A stretch of 64,000 nucleotides of DNA from Streptomyces sp. NBC_00250. GTDB taxonomy: Bacteria; Actinomycetota; Actinomycetes; Streptomycetales; Streptomycetaceae. Positions 15,297 to 22,739 of the stretch are shown piece after piece. A program made the translations under genes and the position numbers. Each line of letters starts with the position of its first letter. The first letter of the stretch is position 1. The DNA lies in the NCBI RefSeq assembly GCF_036192275.1, contig NZ_CP108088.1, positions 372,001 through 436,000 of the forward strand, read 5' to 3'. Under the pieces are notes generated by a model that made no database searches, was not told where the DNA came from, and was given only the letters and a program-made list of their open reading frames with translations.

Positions 15297-17462
15297 GTGG
15301 CACGGGTGGTCGACGATCGGTTCGAGCTGGTGGCGCGGCTCGGCGGGGGCGGCATGGGGACCGTGTGGAGAGCACGGGACCTGGCACTCCACCGTGAGGT
15401 CGCCCTCAAGGAGGTCCGCCCGCCCGACCCGGCGCTGGCCGAGTACGACCCCGAGGGCGCCCGGGAGCTCCGCATCCGGGTTCTGCGGGAGGCCCGGGCA
15501 CTCGCCCGCGTGGCGCACCCCCAGGTGGTGACCATCCATCACATCGTCGACGGCGGCGAAGGCACCTACCCGTGGCTCGTCATGGAACTGGTCGCCGGCG
15601 GCTCGCTCCAGGACCGGCTCGACCGGGGCGACCTCACCGCCGGCGAGGCTGCCACCCTGGGACGCGGGATCCTGGCGGGCCTACGCGCCGCCCACGCAGC
15701 AGGCATCCAGCACCGGGACATCAAGCCCGCGAACATCCTGCTGCGGCCCGACGGACAGCCCGTGCTCACGGACTTCGGCATCGCGGCGATCCACGGGGCC
15801 ACCGCCCTCACCGCCGCCGGCTCGATCATCGGCACGCCCGACTACATGGCGCCCGAGCGCGTCGCCGGCGAGGAGGGCGGGCCGCCCGCCGACCTGTGGT
15901 CGCTGGCGATGACGCTGTACGTCGCGGTCGAGGGTCACCATCCCCTGCGCCGGGCCAACACGCTCGCCACGCTCGCGGCCGTCCTCGGCGAGGACGTGCC
16001 GCCGCCTCGGCGTGCGGGACCGCTGACGCGGGTCCTGACGGGCGTGCTGATACGGAACCCGGCGGCGCGTCCCGAAGGCGCAGTGCTCGACCGGATGCTG
16101 GCCGAGGTCGAAACGGAGACGGCAGCAGAAGCTCAAGCTCCACGTGAGGCCGAGACTTCGGTCGCGGCCGGGGGTGGTGGACACCGCGCCGTCGACGCCG
16201 AGCCGAAGGACGCGGTACCGGCGGGCGCCGGTTCGGCCGGGACACACGCGCCGACGCCGCCGGCGGAGATCCGACCCGACTCGGGCGCACAGGGATCGGC
16301 GCAGCCCACCGCACTCCCGCAGGGCGTCGGCGCACGGGGAACGACGGCCTCCCCGTCGGTCCCACCGTCCGGCCCCGGCGTCGACGTCGCCGCTGCCGAC
16401 ACCGCCACGGCCTTCCGTCTCGCGCCCCCGGCTCCCGCCTCAGCACCGCCCGCCCCACCTGCACCGCCGCCCCAGCCGCCCACGACGTCCACGACGCGGA
16501 AGCGGCTCCGCGGGACCTATGCCGCGGCGGCCGGGGCCGCCGTCGTGCTGAGCGGTGTGCTCGTCTGGAACCTCCTTCCCCTCGGCGGGGAGAAGTCCGA
16601 CGGCGAGGGGAACCGCACCGCGGGCAAGCCCAGCGGCCAGGGCTCTCCCTCGTCCTCCTCGTCCTCGTCTTCATCGCCGTCCACGCCGTCCACGGGTGCG
16701 TCTGCGGCGAACCCGTCCGGCGGCGCCGACACACTCACCGTCGGGATCAAGTTCGACCAGCCCGGTCTCGGCTTCAAGAACCCGGACGGCACATACGCGG
16801 GCCTCGACGTGGACGTGGCGACCTACATCGCCTCGGGACTCGGCTACCGCCCCTCCGACATCCTGTGGAAGGAGGTGCGGAGTTCCACCCGCGAGTCCCT
16901 CCTCTCCGGGGGCGACGTCGACCTCGTCGTGGCCACGTACACGATGAATTCCCTACGGGACAAGAAGGTCGACTTCGTCGGTCCCTACTTCATGGCCCAT
17001 CAGGACGTCCTGCTCGCCGCGGACAACACCTTCGTCAAGAGCCGGACGGATCTCAACGGCCTGAAGGTCTGCACGGCCACGGGCTCCAGCACCGCGCTCC
17101 TGATCCGGACGAATCTCGCCCCTCAGGCGCAGGTCGTGACCCACGACAGCTATGCGCGCTGCATCAGCGACCTCGCCTCGGGTGCCGTCGACGCCGTCAC
17201 CACCGACGACACGCTGCTCGCCGGTTACGCCCAGCAGGACGCGTACAAGGGCCGTTTCAGAATCGCCGGCTTCCGCATCACCGACGAGCCCTACGCCATC
17301 GGTGTTCCGGAGGGCGGCGACCGCGAGGGCACCATCCAGCGGGTTCTCCAGAAGATGATCGACGACGGTTCCTGGAAGAAGGCCGTCGAGAAGAACCTCC
17401 CGCTCCTGCGGACGGCCACGCCGCCGGTCCAGCAGTGGTCCTCCAGCGAAGGACCCTCCTAG
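15297..17462 (+). CDS. Membrane Ser/Thr kinase fused to a glutamate-type solute-binding domain
   Basis: This is a 721-aa receptor-like protein. The cytoplasmic Hanks kinase has a glycine loop (GGGGMGTVW ~14-22), a VAIB-type lysine (ALKEV ~37), HRDIKPANILL (~139), DFG (~160) and GTPDYMAPE. A Pro/Ala linker leads to one membrane helix (~406-426), a Ser-rich extracellular stalk and a complete periplasmic-binding domain of the SBP_bac_3 type (LTVGIKFDQPGLGF ~480 to ~715). Extracellular amino-acid sensing is therefore built into the kinase. The GTG at 15297 has a GAGGGGG site; a GTG at 15282 is an alternative. Proteins with this architecture are known in Streptomyces. Confidence 0.93.
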   Translation: MARVVDDRFELVARLGGGGMGTVWRARDLALHREVALKEVRPPDPALAEYDPEGARELRIRVLREARALARVAHPQVVTIHHIVDGGEGTYPWLVMELVAGGSLQDRLDRGDLTAGEAATLGRGILAGLRAAHAAGIQHRDIKPANILLRPDGQPVLTDFGIAAIHGATALTAAGSIIGTPDYMAPERVAGEEGGPPADLWSLAMTLYVAVEGHHPLRRANTLATLAAVLGEDVPPPRRAGPLTRVLTGVLIRNPAARPEGAVLDRMLAEVETETAAEAQAPREAETSVAAGGGGHRAVDAEPKDAVPAGAGSAGTHAPTPPAEIRPDSGAQGSAQPTALPQGVGARGTTASPSVPPSGPGVDVAAADTATAFRLAPPAPASAPPAPPAPPPQPPTTSTTRKRLRGTYAAAAGAAVVLSGVLVWNLLPLGGEKSDGEGNRTAGKPSGQGSPSSSSSSSSSPSTPSTGASAANPSGGADTLTVGIKFDQPGLGFKNPDGTYAGLDVDVATYIASGLGYRPSDILWKEVRSSTRESLLSGGDVDLVVATYTMNSLRDKKVDFVGPYFMAHQDVLLAADNTFVKSRTDLNGLKVCTATGSSTALLIRTNLAPQAQVVTHDSYARCISDLASGAVDAVTTDDTLLAGYAQQDAYKGRFRIAGFRITDEPYAIGVPEGGDREGTIQRVLQKMIDDGSWKKAVEKNLPLLRTATPPVQQWSSSEGPS

Positions 17463-17548
17463 CCGCGGCCAACGCACCCTTCTTTCCCGGCACTTCACTG
17501 ACTACCGTGGATGTACCGGGCAGTCGTGCCCGGGAAAGGCGGTGGGGC

Positions 17549-17884
17549 GTGGCACGGGTACCCGAAAGACTGCGCAGACTCCTTCCCTCCGCCCGGCGGG
17601 CACCCGAGGCCGCCGCGCCGGCGTCACCGCGCCCCCGGCAGGGGCACAACCTGTTCGAGGCGGCGGCCGAGTACGTGGCCGCGTGCGCCGAGGACGACCC
17701 GGCACGGGCGGAGGAGGCGGCCAGCCGGGTATCCCCCGGCATGCTGTCGTTCGGGGTCAACGAACTGGCCTGCCGGGCCCTGCTCACCCTCGCCCGGGAA
17801 CGGAACCAGTCGCCGAGCACCGTGGCCCGCTCGCTGCTCGGACTGCGGGCGGACCCGGCGAGGCCACCGGCGGGTGACGCGTAG
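17549..17884 (+). CDS. Small hypothetical protein
   Basis: This is a 111-aa, mostly helical, soluble protein with a basic N-terminus (RVPERLRRLLPSARR) and a conserved-looking core (NLFEAAAEYVAACAEDD, VSPGMLSFGVNELACRALLTLARE). No function was recognised. The GTG at 17549 has a GGAAAGG site. A long imperfect inverted repeat (TTTCCCGGCAC near 17485 and GTGCCCGGGAAA near 17527) spans the leader and includes part of that site, so initiation could be structure-dependent. It follows the kinase gene by 86 bases on the same strand. Confidence 0.6.
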   Translation: MARVPERLRRLLPSARRAPEAAAPASPRPRQGHNLFEAAAEYVAACAEDDPARAEEAASRVSPGMLSFGVNELACRALLTLARERNQSPSTVARSLLGLRADPARPPAGDA

Positions 17885-18023
17885 GGCCCGCCGCCCACAG
17901 CGGGGGCACGAGCGCGGGCGGCGGCTTCGCATCCGTCGGCGATGCAGGTCACGGCGCCGAGCTATGGACAGGCCTCCCTACTCACTGGTTAAGGTGCGCC
18001 GACAACCAGATGGGGAGGCATGC

Positions 18024-19130
18024 GTGGCTGGGACGGACCCGATCGCCGAGGCCGAGGCCGTCGGCGATGCCGACGCGCTGTTTGTGCTGACCGCGGCACT
18101 GCTGACGCCCGCGCGTTTCCCGAGCGTGCTCGGTGACGACTACCCGGCTGCCTGCGCGGCGCTGGGGCTTGAGCCGTACACGGACGGGTACGGGCTCGTG
18201 TTCGGCCAGGACGGGCTCGGCGCACGCTGGACGGTCGTCGTCGACGACGTGTCGCTCGTCGCGGTGGCCATCTCCTCCTGGGACTGCGGTATGGCCTACG
18301 ACCTCTCCCCCGACGAACGCTCGGTGGTCGCCGGGCTGCCGGGCTGGCCTCTCGACCTGGTCGCCCGCGCCCCCGGCGTACCGGCCCCGCACGACCCGGA
18401 GCCGGAAGAGGGCGATTCCGCCCCGCTGACGCCGCCCTCCGGCGACGCCTGGGGACCGGCCCAGCGGCGCCTCGGCGCCGACGAGGTGGCACTCCAATGG
18501 GCGGACTGGCGGAGCCAGGTGGAGGACGGCGCTCCGGCCGGGGAACGGACGGGCGCCTCGCCCGACACGCCGGCCTCGCCCCACACCGGCGCCTCGCCCA
18601 AGACCAGCGCCTCGCCCGCGGCGGCCTCCTCCGAAGCGGCGCCTTCGCCCGAAACGGCCTCTTCCCCCGAGACCGACGCCGCGTCCAACAGCGCGGCCGC
18701 AGCCAAGACCCCCGCCTCGTCCAGGACGTCTGCCTGGTTCGAACCGGCCTCCCGCTCCAAGGTTGCGCCGTCCGCGGTCGTCGCACCCGAACCTTCCCCC
18801 GACGTCGCCCCCGAACCGGCCCTCGACACCGACCCGTCCCCCGACACCGTCTCCGACCCGTACGCCGGAGTCCGCAGGGCCCTGGACCAGGCGCTCCGCT
18901 ACCTGGAGGAGCCGCCGCCGGTCGGGCGCGTGCGGTCCGACGCCGGCACGGACGAGGGCGTGCGGACACTGCGGGCGGACGGCCCCGGCTGGTCGCTGGT
19001 GGCCCGGACGGACGACATGGCCTTCGTCCTGCTCGACGAGCTGCCGGGCGAGGTGCTGCCGGTGGCCCGGGGGCCGCGGCTGCCGGCGATCCTCGAAGGA
19101 CTCGACGCGATCGCCGTACGCCCCTCCTGA
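18024..19130 (+). CDS. Hypothetical protein with a Ser/Ala/Pro-rich spacer
   Basis: This is a 368-aa protein with two compact ends (residues ~1-165 and ~275-368) joined by a ~110-residue repetitive spacer of the type SPDTPASPHTGASPKTSASP. The N-terminal end reads AEAEAVGDADALFVLTAALLTPARFPSVLGDDYPAA, and the C-terminal end YAGVRRALDQALRYLEEPP followed by a beta-rich WSLVARTDDMAFVLLDEL. No signal peptide or catalytic motif is visible. Function is unknown; the form is that of a scaffolding or immunity-like protein, which is speculation. The GTG at 18024 has GGGGAGG six bases upstream. Confidence 0.65.
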   Translation: MAGTDPIAEAEAVGDADALFVLTAALLTPARFPSVLGDDYPAACAALGLEPYTDGYGLVFGQDGLGARWTVVVDDVSLVAVAISSWDCGMAYDLSPDERSVVAGLPGWPLDLVARAPGVPAPHDPEPEEGDSAPLTPPSGDAWGPAQRRLGADEVALQWADWRSQVEDGAPAGERTGASPDTPASPHTGASPKTSASPAAASSEAAPSPETASSPETDAASNSAAAAKTPASSRTSAWFEPASRSKVAPSAVVAPEPSPDVAPEPALDTDPSPDTVSDPYAGVRRALDQALRYLEEPPPVGRVRSDAGTDEGVRTLRADGPGWSLVARTDDMAFVLLDELPGEVLPVARGPRLPAILEGLDAIAVRPS

Positions 19131-19138
19131 GCGGCCTC

Positions 19139-19168
19139 GGCGTGACGTCCCCTGGGGGGTGTCACGCC
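19139..19168 (+). terminator. Stem-loop terminator
   Basis: GGCGTGAC (19139-19146) pairs perfectly with GTCACGCC (19161-19168), and the inner CCCC/GGGG extends the stem. It lies eight bases past the stop of the preceding gene. Confidence 0.65.
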
Positions 19169-19281
19169 ACTCCACACGGAACGACGGCCCGAGGTGTGGT
19201 CCGGGACCATGGCCCGGGGGTCGGGGTGCGCCGCAGGATGTGGCGCCGCACCCCTTCCCGCCGTCCCCTCGGAGGCCCACC

Positions 19282-20658
19282 ATGCGCCTGTTCCCAGGCG
19301 TCCCCCTGCTCACCGCGCTGCTGACCGCCGTCACGGTCCTGGCCCCCGCGAGTCCCGCCGGGGCGGAGGGGCGGGCCACCGCGCACTGCGCGCGGCAGGA
19401 CCGACTGCGCGTTCCCGGCGCCGAGCACCAGCAGTCCGCCTGCCTGGCCGATCTGACGACCGCCGGGCTCGCGGGCACGCAGTACACCGACACGGCGGAC
19501 CAGGCCGGGCTCGCCGCCCGGGGGACCCGTAACCCCTCGGGCGTGCCCGGGGTCCAGATCGACGGCTACTTCCCCGACGACTCGCGCCTCAACGCCACCC
19601 ACGGCTGGGCGCACGACGCGCAGTTCGTCATCCGGCTGCCCGACCACTGGAACGGCGGGCTCGTCGTCACCGGCGCGCCGGGCACCCGGCGGCAGTACTC
19701 CACGGACGCGCTCATCTCCGACCAGGTTCTGGCCAGGGGCTTCGCCTACGCCGCCACCGACAAGGGCAACACGGGACCGGACTTCTTCACCGACGGACGG
19801 GGTCCGGGCGACGCGGTCGCCGAGTGGAACCGCCGGGTGACCGAGCTGACGCGGGCTGCCAAGAAGGCCGTGCGGCAGCGTTACGGCCGGGCGCCGGAGC
19901 GCACGTACATGACGGGCATCTCCAACGGCGGCTATCTGACGCGCTGGCAGTTGGAGAACCGGCCCGAGCTGTACGACGGCGGGGTCGACTGGGAGGGCGT
20001 GCTGTGGACCGCGCGTGGCCCCAACCTCCTGACGAGCCTGCCCCTGACGGTGGCCCGGTCGCTCGGGCAGGCCACCGACGAGGATCTGATCGGGGCGGGC
20101 TTCGCACCCGGCTCGCGCTTCCTGTGGCCGTACCACGAGAAGGCGTACTGGGGGCTGACGCAGAAGATCTTCCGGGCCGAGTTCGATCCCTCGTACGATC
20201 CGGCCTGCCCCGGCTCCACCGCCGGCGGGACCGTGGAGCAGATCTTCGCGCCCTGCGCCTCGGACGCCTCGTACGACTACGTCTCCCGCCCGGCGTCCGT
20301 CCACCGCGCGGTGGCGAAGGTCGCGCTCACCGGGCGGATCGGCAGGCCGCTCATCACGCTCCACGGCGACCTGGACACCTTGCTGCCCATCGCCACGGAC
20401 TCGGATGTGTACACGGGGATGATCGACGCGCGGGGCCGGGGCGGGCTGCACCGGTACTACACGGTGCAGGACGGGACGCACACCGACGGCCTCTACGACA
20501 CGTATCCGGACCGTCTGCGTCCGATCCTGCCGTGCTACCGCTCCGCGTTCGAGGCGCTGACCCGCTGGGTCGAGGACGGTACGGCTCCGCCGGCGGACCG
20601 CACCATCGCGAGGCCCGCGAGCGGTGACGTGGTCAACTCCTGCGCCCTGGAGGAGTGA
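19282..20658 (+). CDS. Secreted alpha/beta hydrolase, tannase/feruloyl-esterase-like
   Basis: This is a 458-aa exported protein with a clear signal peptide ending AGA near residue 29. It has an alpha/beta-hydrolase nucleophile elbow GISNGGY with Ser at ~214, a candidate acid in HGDLDTLLP (~363) and His in DGTHTDG (~400). The overall pattern (long lid, paired cysteines such as DPACPGS and FAPCASD) resembles tannase/feruloyl esterase or 3-hydroxybutyrate oligomer hydrolase families. It probably cleaves plant-derived or polyester esters outside the cell. The ATG at 19282 has a GGAGG site. Its last codons are duplicated just after the stop. Confidence 0.75.
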   Translation: MRLFPGVPLLTALLTAVTVLAPASPAGAEGRATAHCARQDRLRVPGAEHQQSACLADLTTAGLAGTQYTDTADQAGLAARGTRNPSGVPGVQIDGYFPDDSRLNATHGWAHDAQFVIRLPDHWNGGLVVTGAPGTRRQYSTDALISDQVLARGFAYAATDKGNTGPDFFTDGRGPGDAVAEWNRRVTELTRAAKKAVRQRYGRAPERTYMTGISNGGYLTRWQLENRPELYDGGVDWEGVLWTARGPNLLTSLPLTVARSLGQATDEDLIGAGFAPGSRFLWPYHEKAYWGLTQKIFRAEFDPSYDPACPGSTAGGTVEQIFAPCASDASYDYVSRPASVHRAVAKVALTGRIGRPLITLHGDLDTLLPIATDSDVYTGMIDARGRGGLHRYYTVQDGTHTDGLYDTYPDRLRPILPCYRSAFEALTRWVEDGTAPPADRTIARPASGDVVNSCALEE

Positions 20659-20695
20659 GCCGGGGCCCCTGGCCGCTCTGGAGGAGTGAGCCGGG
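20647..20695. repeat. 18-bp direct repeat across the esterase stop codon
   Basis: CTGGAGGAGTGAGCCGGG occurs at 20647-20664, covering the last two Glu codons and the stop, and again at 20678-20695 (31-base period). It looks like a small tandem duplication of the gene's 3' end. Confidence 0.75.
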
Positions 20696-20721
20696 CGCCC
20701 TGGCGGGCCCACGGGGCTCGG

Positions 20722-21267
20722 TCAGACCCTTTCCAGCGGGCGATGCGGGCCCTCCGGCAGCTCGGCGCGGATCGGGTCGCCGGGCCGCACCTCCCCGCCG
20801 GTCAGGACGATGCCCATGATCCCGGCCTTGCGCACGACGTCTCCGTTCTCGTCGCGGCCGAGCACCTGCTTGAGCAGTCCGTGCTGGAAGTTGTCGATCT
20901 GGGCGCACGGGTTGCGCAGTCCGGTGACCTCGACGACGGCGTCCGCACCGAGGTGCAGGCGGGTGCCGGTGGGCAGGCCGAGGAGGTCGATCCCCCGGGT
21001 GGTGACGTTCTCGCCGAGGTCGCCGGGAGCGACCTCGAAGCCGGATCCGGCGACGTCGTCGAAGAGCTCCGCGTGGATGAGGTGGACCTGACGCAGATTC
21101 GGCCGGGTCGGGTCCTGGGCGACGCGTGACCGGTGCTTGACGGTCACGCCCGCGTGGACGTCGCCCTCCACACCGAGTCCGGCGAGGAGGGTGATGCCCT
21201 CCCTGTTGGGCTTGGTGAACGAGTACGTGCCGTTGCTGCTGACCGTGGTGACCGTGCCGCCGCTCAT
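20722..21267 (-). CDS. MOSC domain protein
   Basis: This is a 181-aa MOSC-domain protein, a fold that binds sulfur carried on a conserved Cys or a molybdenum cofactor. Visible features are GVEGDVHAG, RQVHLIHAELFDD, PGDLGENVTTRGIDLLGLPTGTRL and VTGLRNPCAQID, where the Cys is the likely sulfur carrier. Single-domain MOSC proteins are linked to Moco sulfuration or detoxifying reductases. The ATG at 21267 follows a GGGGAG site. An inverted repeat TCACAC-CAG-GTGTGA (21328-21342) lies ~60 bases upstream and could be an operator. Confidence 0.85.
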   Translation of the reverse strand: MSGGTVTTVSSNGTYSFTKPNREGITLLAGLGVEGDVHAGVTVKHRSRVAQDPTRPNLRQVHLIHAELFDDVAGSGFEVAPGDLGENVTTRGIDLLGLPTGTRLHLGADAVVEVTGLRNPCAQIDNFQHGLLKQVLGRDENGDVVRKAGIMGIVLTGGEVRPGDPIRAELPEGPHRPLERV

Positions 21268-21327
21268 GACGAGGAGCTCCCCTTCTCCGATCTTCGGAGG
21301 CCGGAGCACCGACCGCCGAACCGATGA

Positions 21328-21342
21328 TCACACCAGGTGTGA
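21328..21342. promoter_or_regulatory. Short inverted repeat upstream of the MOSC gene
   Basis: TCACAC and GTGTGA flank CAG between the desaturase stop (21355) and the MOSC start (21267). The symmetry and position suit a dimeric repressor, but no regulator is adjacent. Confidence 0.35.
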
Positions 21343-21354
21343 CCTGCCCCGACC

Positions 21355-22446
21355 CTACTCGGACCACTCGGACCGCAGCGGCGCGCCCACCTCGTGCAGA
21401 TGGCCGAGGGCCTGACGGTACGAGTCCACGAAACCGGTCTCCGTGTACGGGACGCCCAGGGCCGCGCAGTGGGCCCGGACGGCGGGCTGGGCGAGGCGCA
21501 GGTTCGGGCGCGGCATGCTCGGGAAGAGGTGGTGCTCGACCTGGTAGTTGAGGCCGCCGAGGAACCAGTCGGTCAGGGCGCCGCCCCGGATGTTGCGGGA
21601 GGTGAGCACCTGGCGCCTCAGATGCCCCCAGCTGTCGCCGTCCGCGTGCTCGTCGGGGCGCTCCATGCCCTTGTGGTTGGGGGCGAAGGCCATGCCCAGG
21701 TGTACGCCGAGCAGCATCTGGTGGACGAGGGCGAAGACCAGCGCCTGGGCCGGGGTGAGGAGGGTGAGGAGCAGGGCCGTGTAGCCCGCGAAGTGGGCGA
21801 GGAGCAGCGCGCCTTCGACGAGCCGCTCGCGGCGGGTACGGCAGGGCCCGTCCTCGGCCAGCAGGGCCTGGACCCCGTACACCTTGAGTGCGATGCCCTC
21901 CAGGGTCGTCAGCGGGAAGAACAGCCACGCTTGGTGACGGGTGAGGAAACCGCGCAGCCCCGTACGGCCGGCCGTCTGATGCTCGGCGAAGACGAGGATG
22001 TCGGCCGCGACGTCCGGGTCCTTGTCGAGGTGGTTGGGGTGGGCGTGGTGGCGGTTGTGCTTGTCGTTCCACCACTCCCGGCTCATGCCGAGGAGGAGGT
22101 TGGCGTGCACGAGCTGGAGGATCCGGCTGACCTTGCGGTTGGCGGTGATCTGGGCGTGGCCGGCGTCGTGGCCGACGAACGCGGCCCGGGCGGACAGCAG
22201 CGCGAGGGGTACGGCGAGCAGCAGTGCCCACCAGGAGGGGCCGATCAGGGCGAGCCCTGCCACGACGGCGGCGATGCCGAGGAGGTTGACGGCGATTCCG
22301 CGGGCGTACCAGCCGGGGCGGTGTTCGAGGAGGCCCTGTGACCTGACCGTCCGCAGGAGCGGGGTGAACTCGCTGCCGCCCCTGGCACGGGCGGGCGCCG
22401 CTGTGGGTGCGGCGGCGGCCGGGGGCAGGACGGTGGCCTGGGACAT
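21355..22446 (-). CDS. Membrane fatty acid desaturase
   Basis: This is a 363-aa diiron membrane desaturase that introduces a double bond into membrane acyl chains. The three histidine boxes are GHDAGH (~91-96), HNRHH (~130) and QVEHH (~302), with paired hydrophobic segments between them (LLGIAAVVAGLALIG, WALLLAVPLALL and later LLLAHFAGYTALLLTLL). The ATG at 22446 has GGAG at a good distance; the longer upstream frame has no signal. It is the core-genome desaturase of this window; a second one of a different subfamily is at 51808. Electron donors are not adjacent. Confidence 0.9.
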   Translation of the reverse strand: MSQATVLPPAAAAPTAAPARARGGSEFTPLLRTVRSQGLLEHRPGWYARGIAVNLLGIAAVVAGLALIGPSWWALLLAVPLALLSARAAFVGHDAGHAQITANRKVSRILQLVHANLLLGMSREWWNDKHNRHHAHPNHLDKDPDVAADILVFAEHQTAGRTGLRGFLTRHQAWLFFPLTTLEGIALKVYGVQALLAEDGPCRTRRERLVEGALLLAHFAGYTALLLTLLTPAQALVFALVHQMLLGVHLGMAFAPNHKGMERPDEHADGDSWGHLRRQVLTSRNIRGGALTDWFLGGLNYQVEHHLFPSMPRPNLRLAQPAVRAHCAALGVPYTETGFVDSYRQALGHLHEVGAPLRSEWSE

Positions 22447-22739
22447 GGCGGGCTCCGGTTTCTGTCGGTCGGGGTGCGGCGGCGACTCGGTCGGTGGCGA
22501 TGAATGACGGTCGTCGACGGTCGTCGGGTGCCTACCGAGAACGTACGGATCGGTGATCTCCAGGGGCCATGGCGTCACCACCCGAGCCCGGCGGGGGGTG
22601 CGCCGGGGGCCGGGGGTAGGGCGATCCCCACCCCGCTCCGGCTGTGGTGGGGATCACGCGAGGTACGTACGACGTCGAGGCGGTGCCGTGAGGTACCCTC
22701 GGCCGCTCGGACTTCAGGTAGTCAAATTTGAGGAATGCG

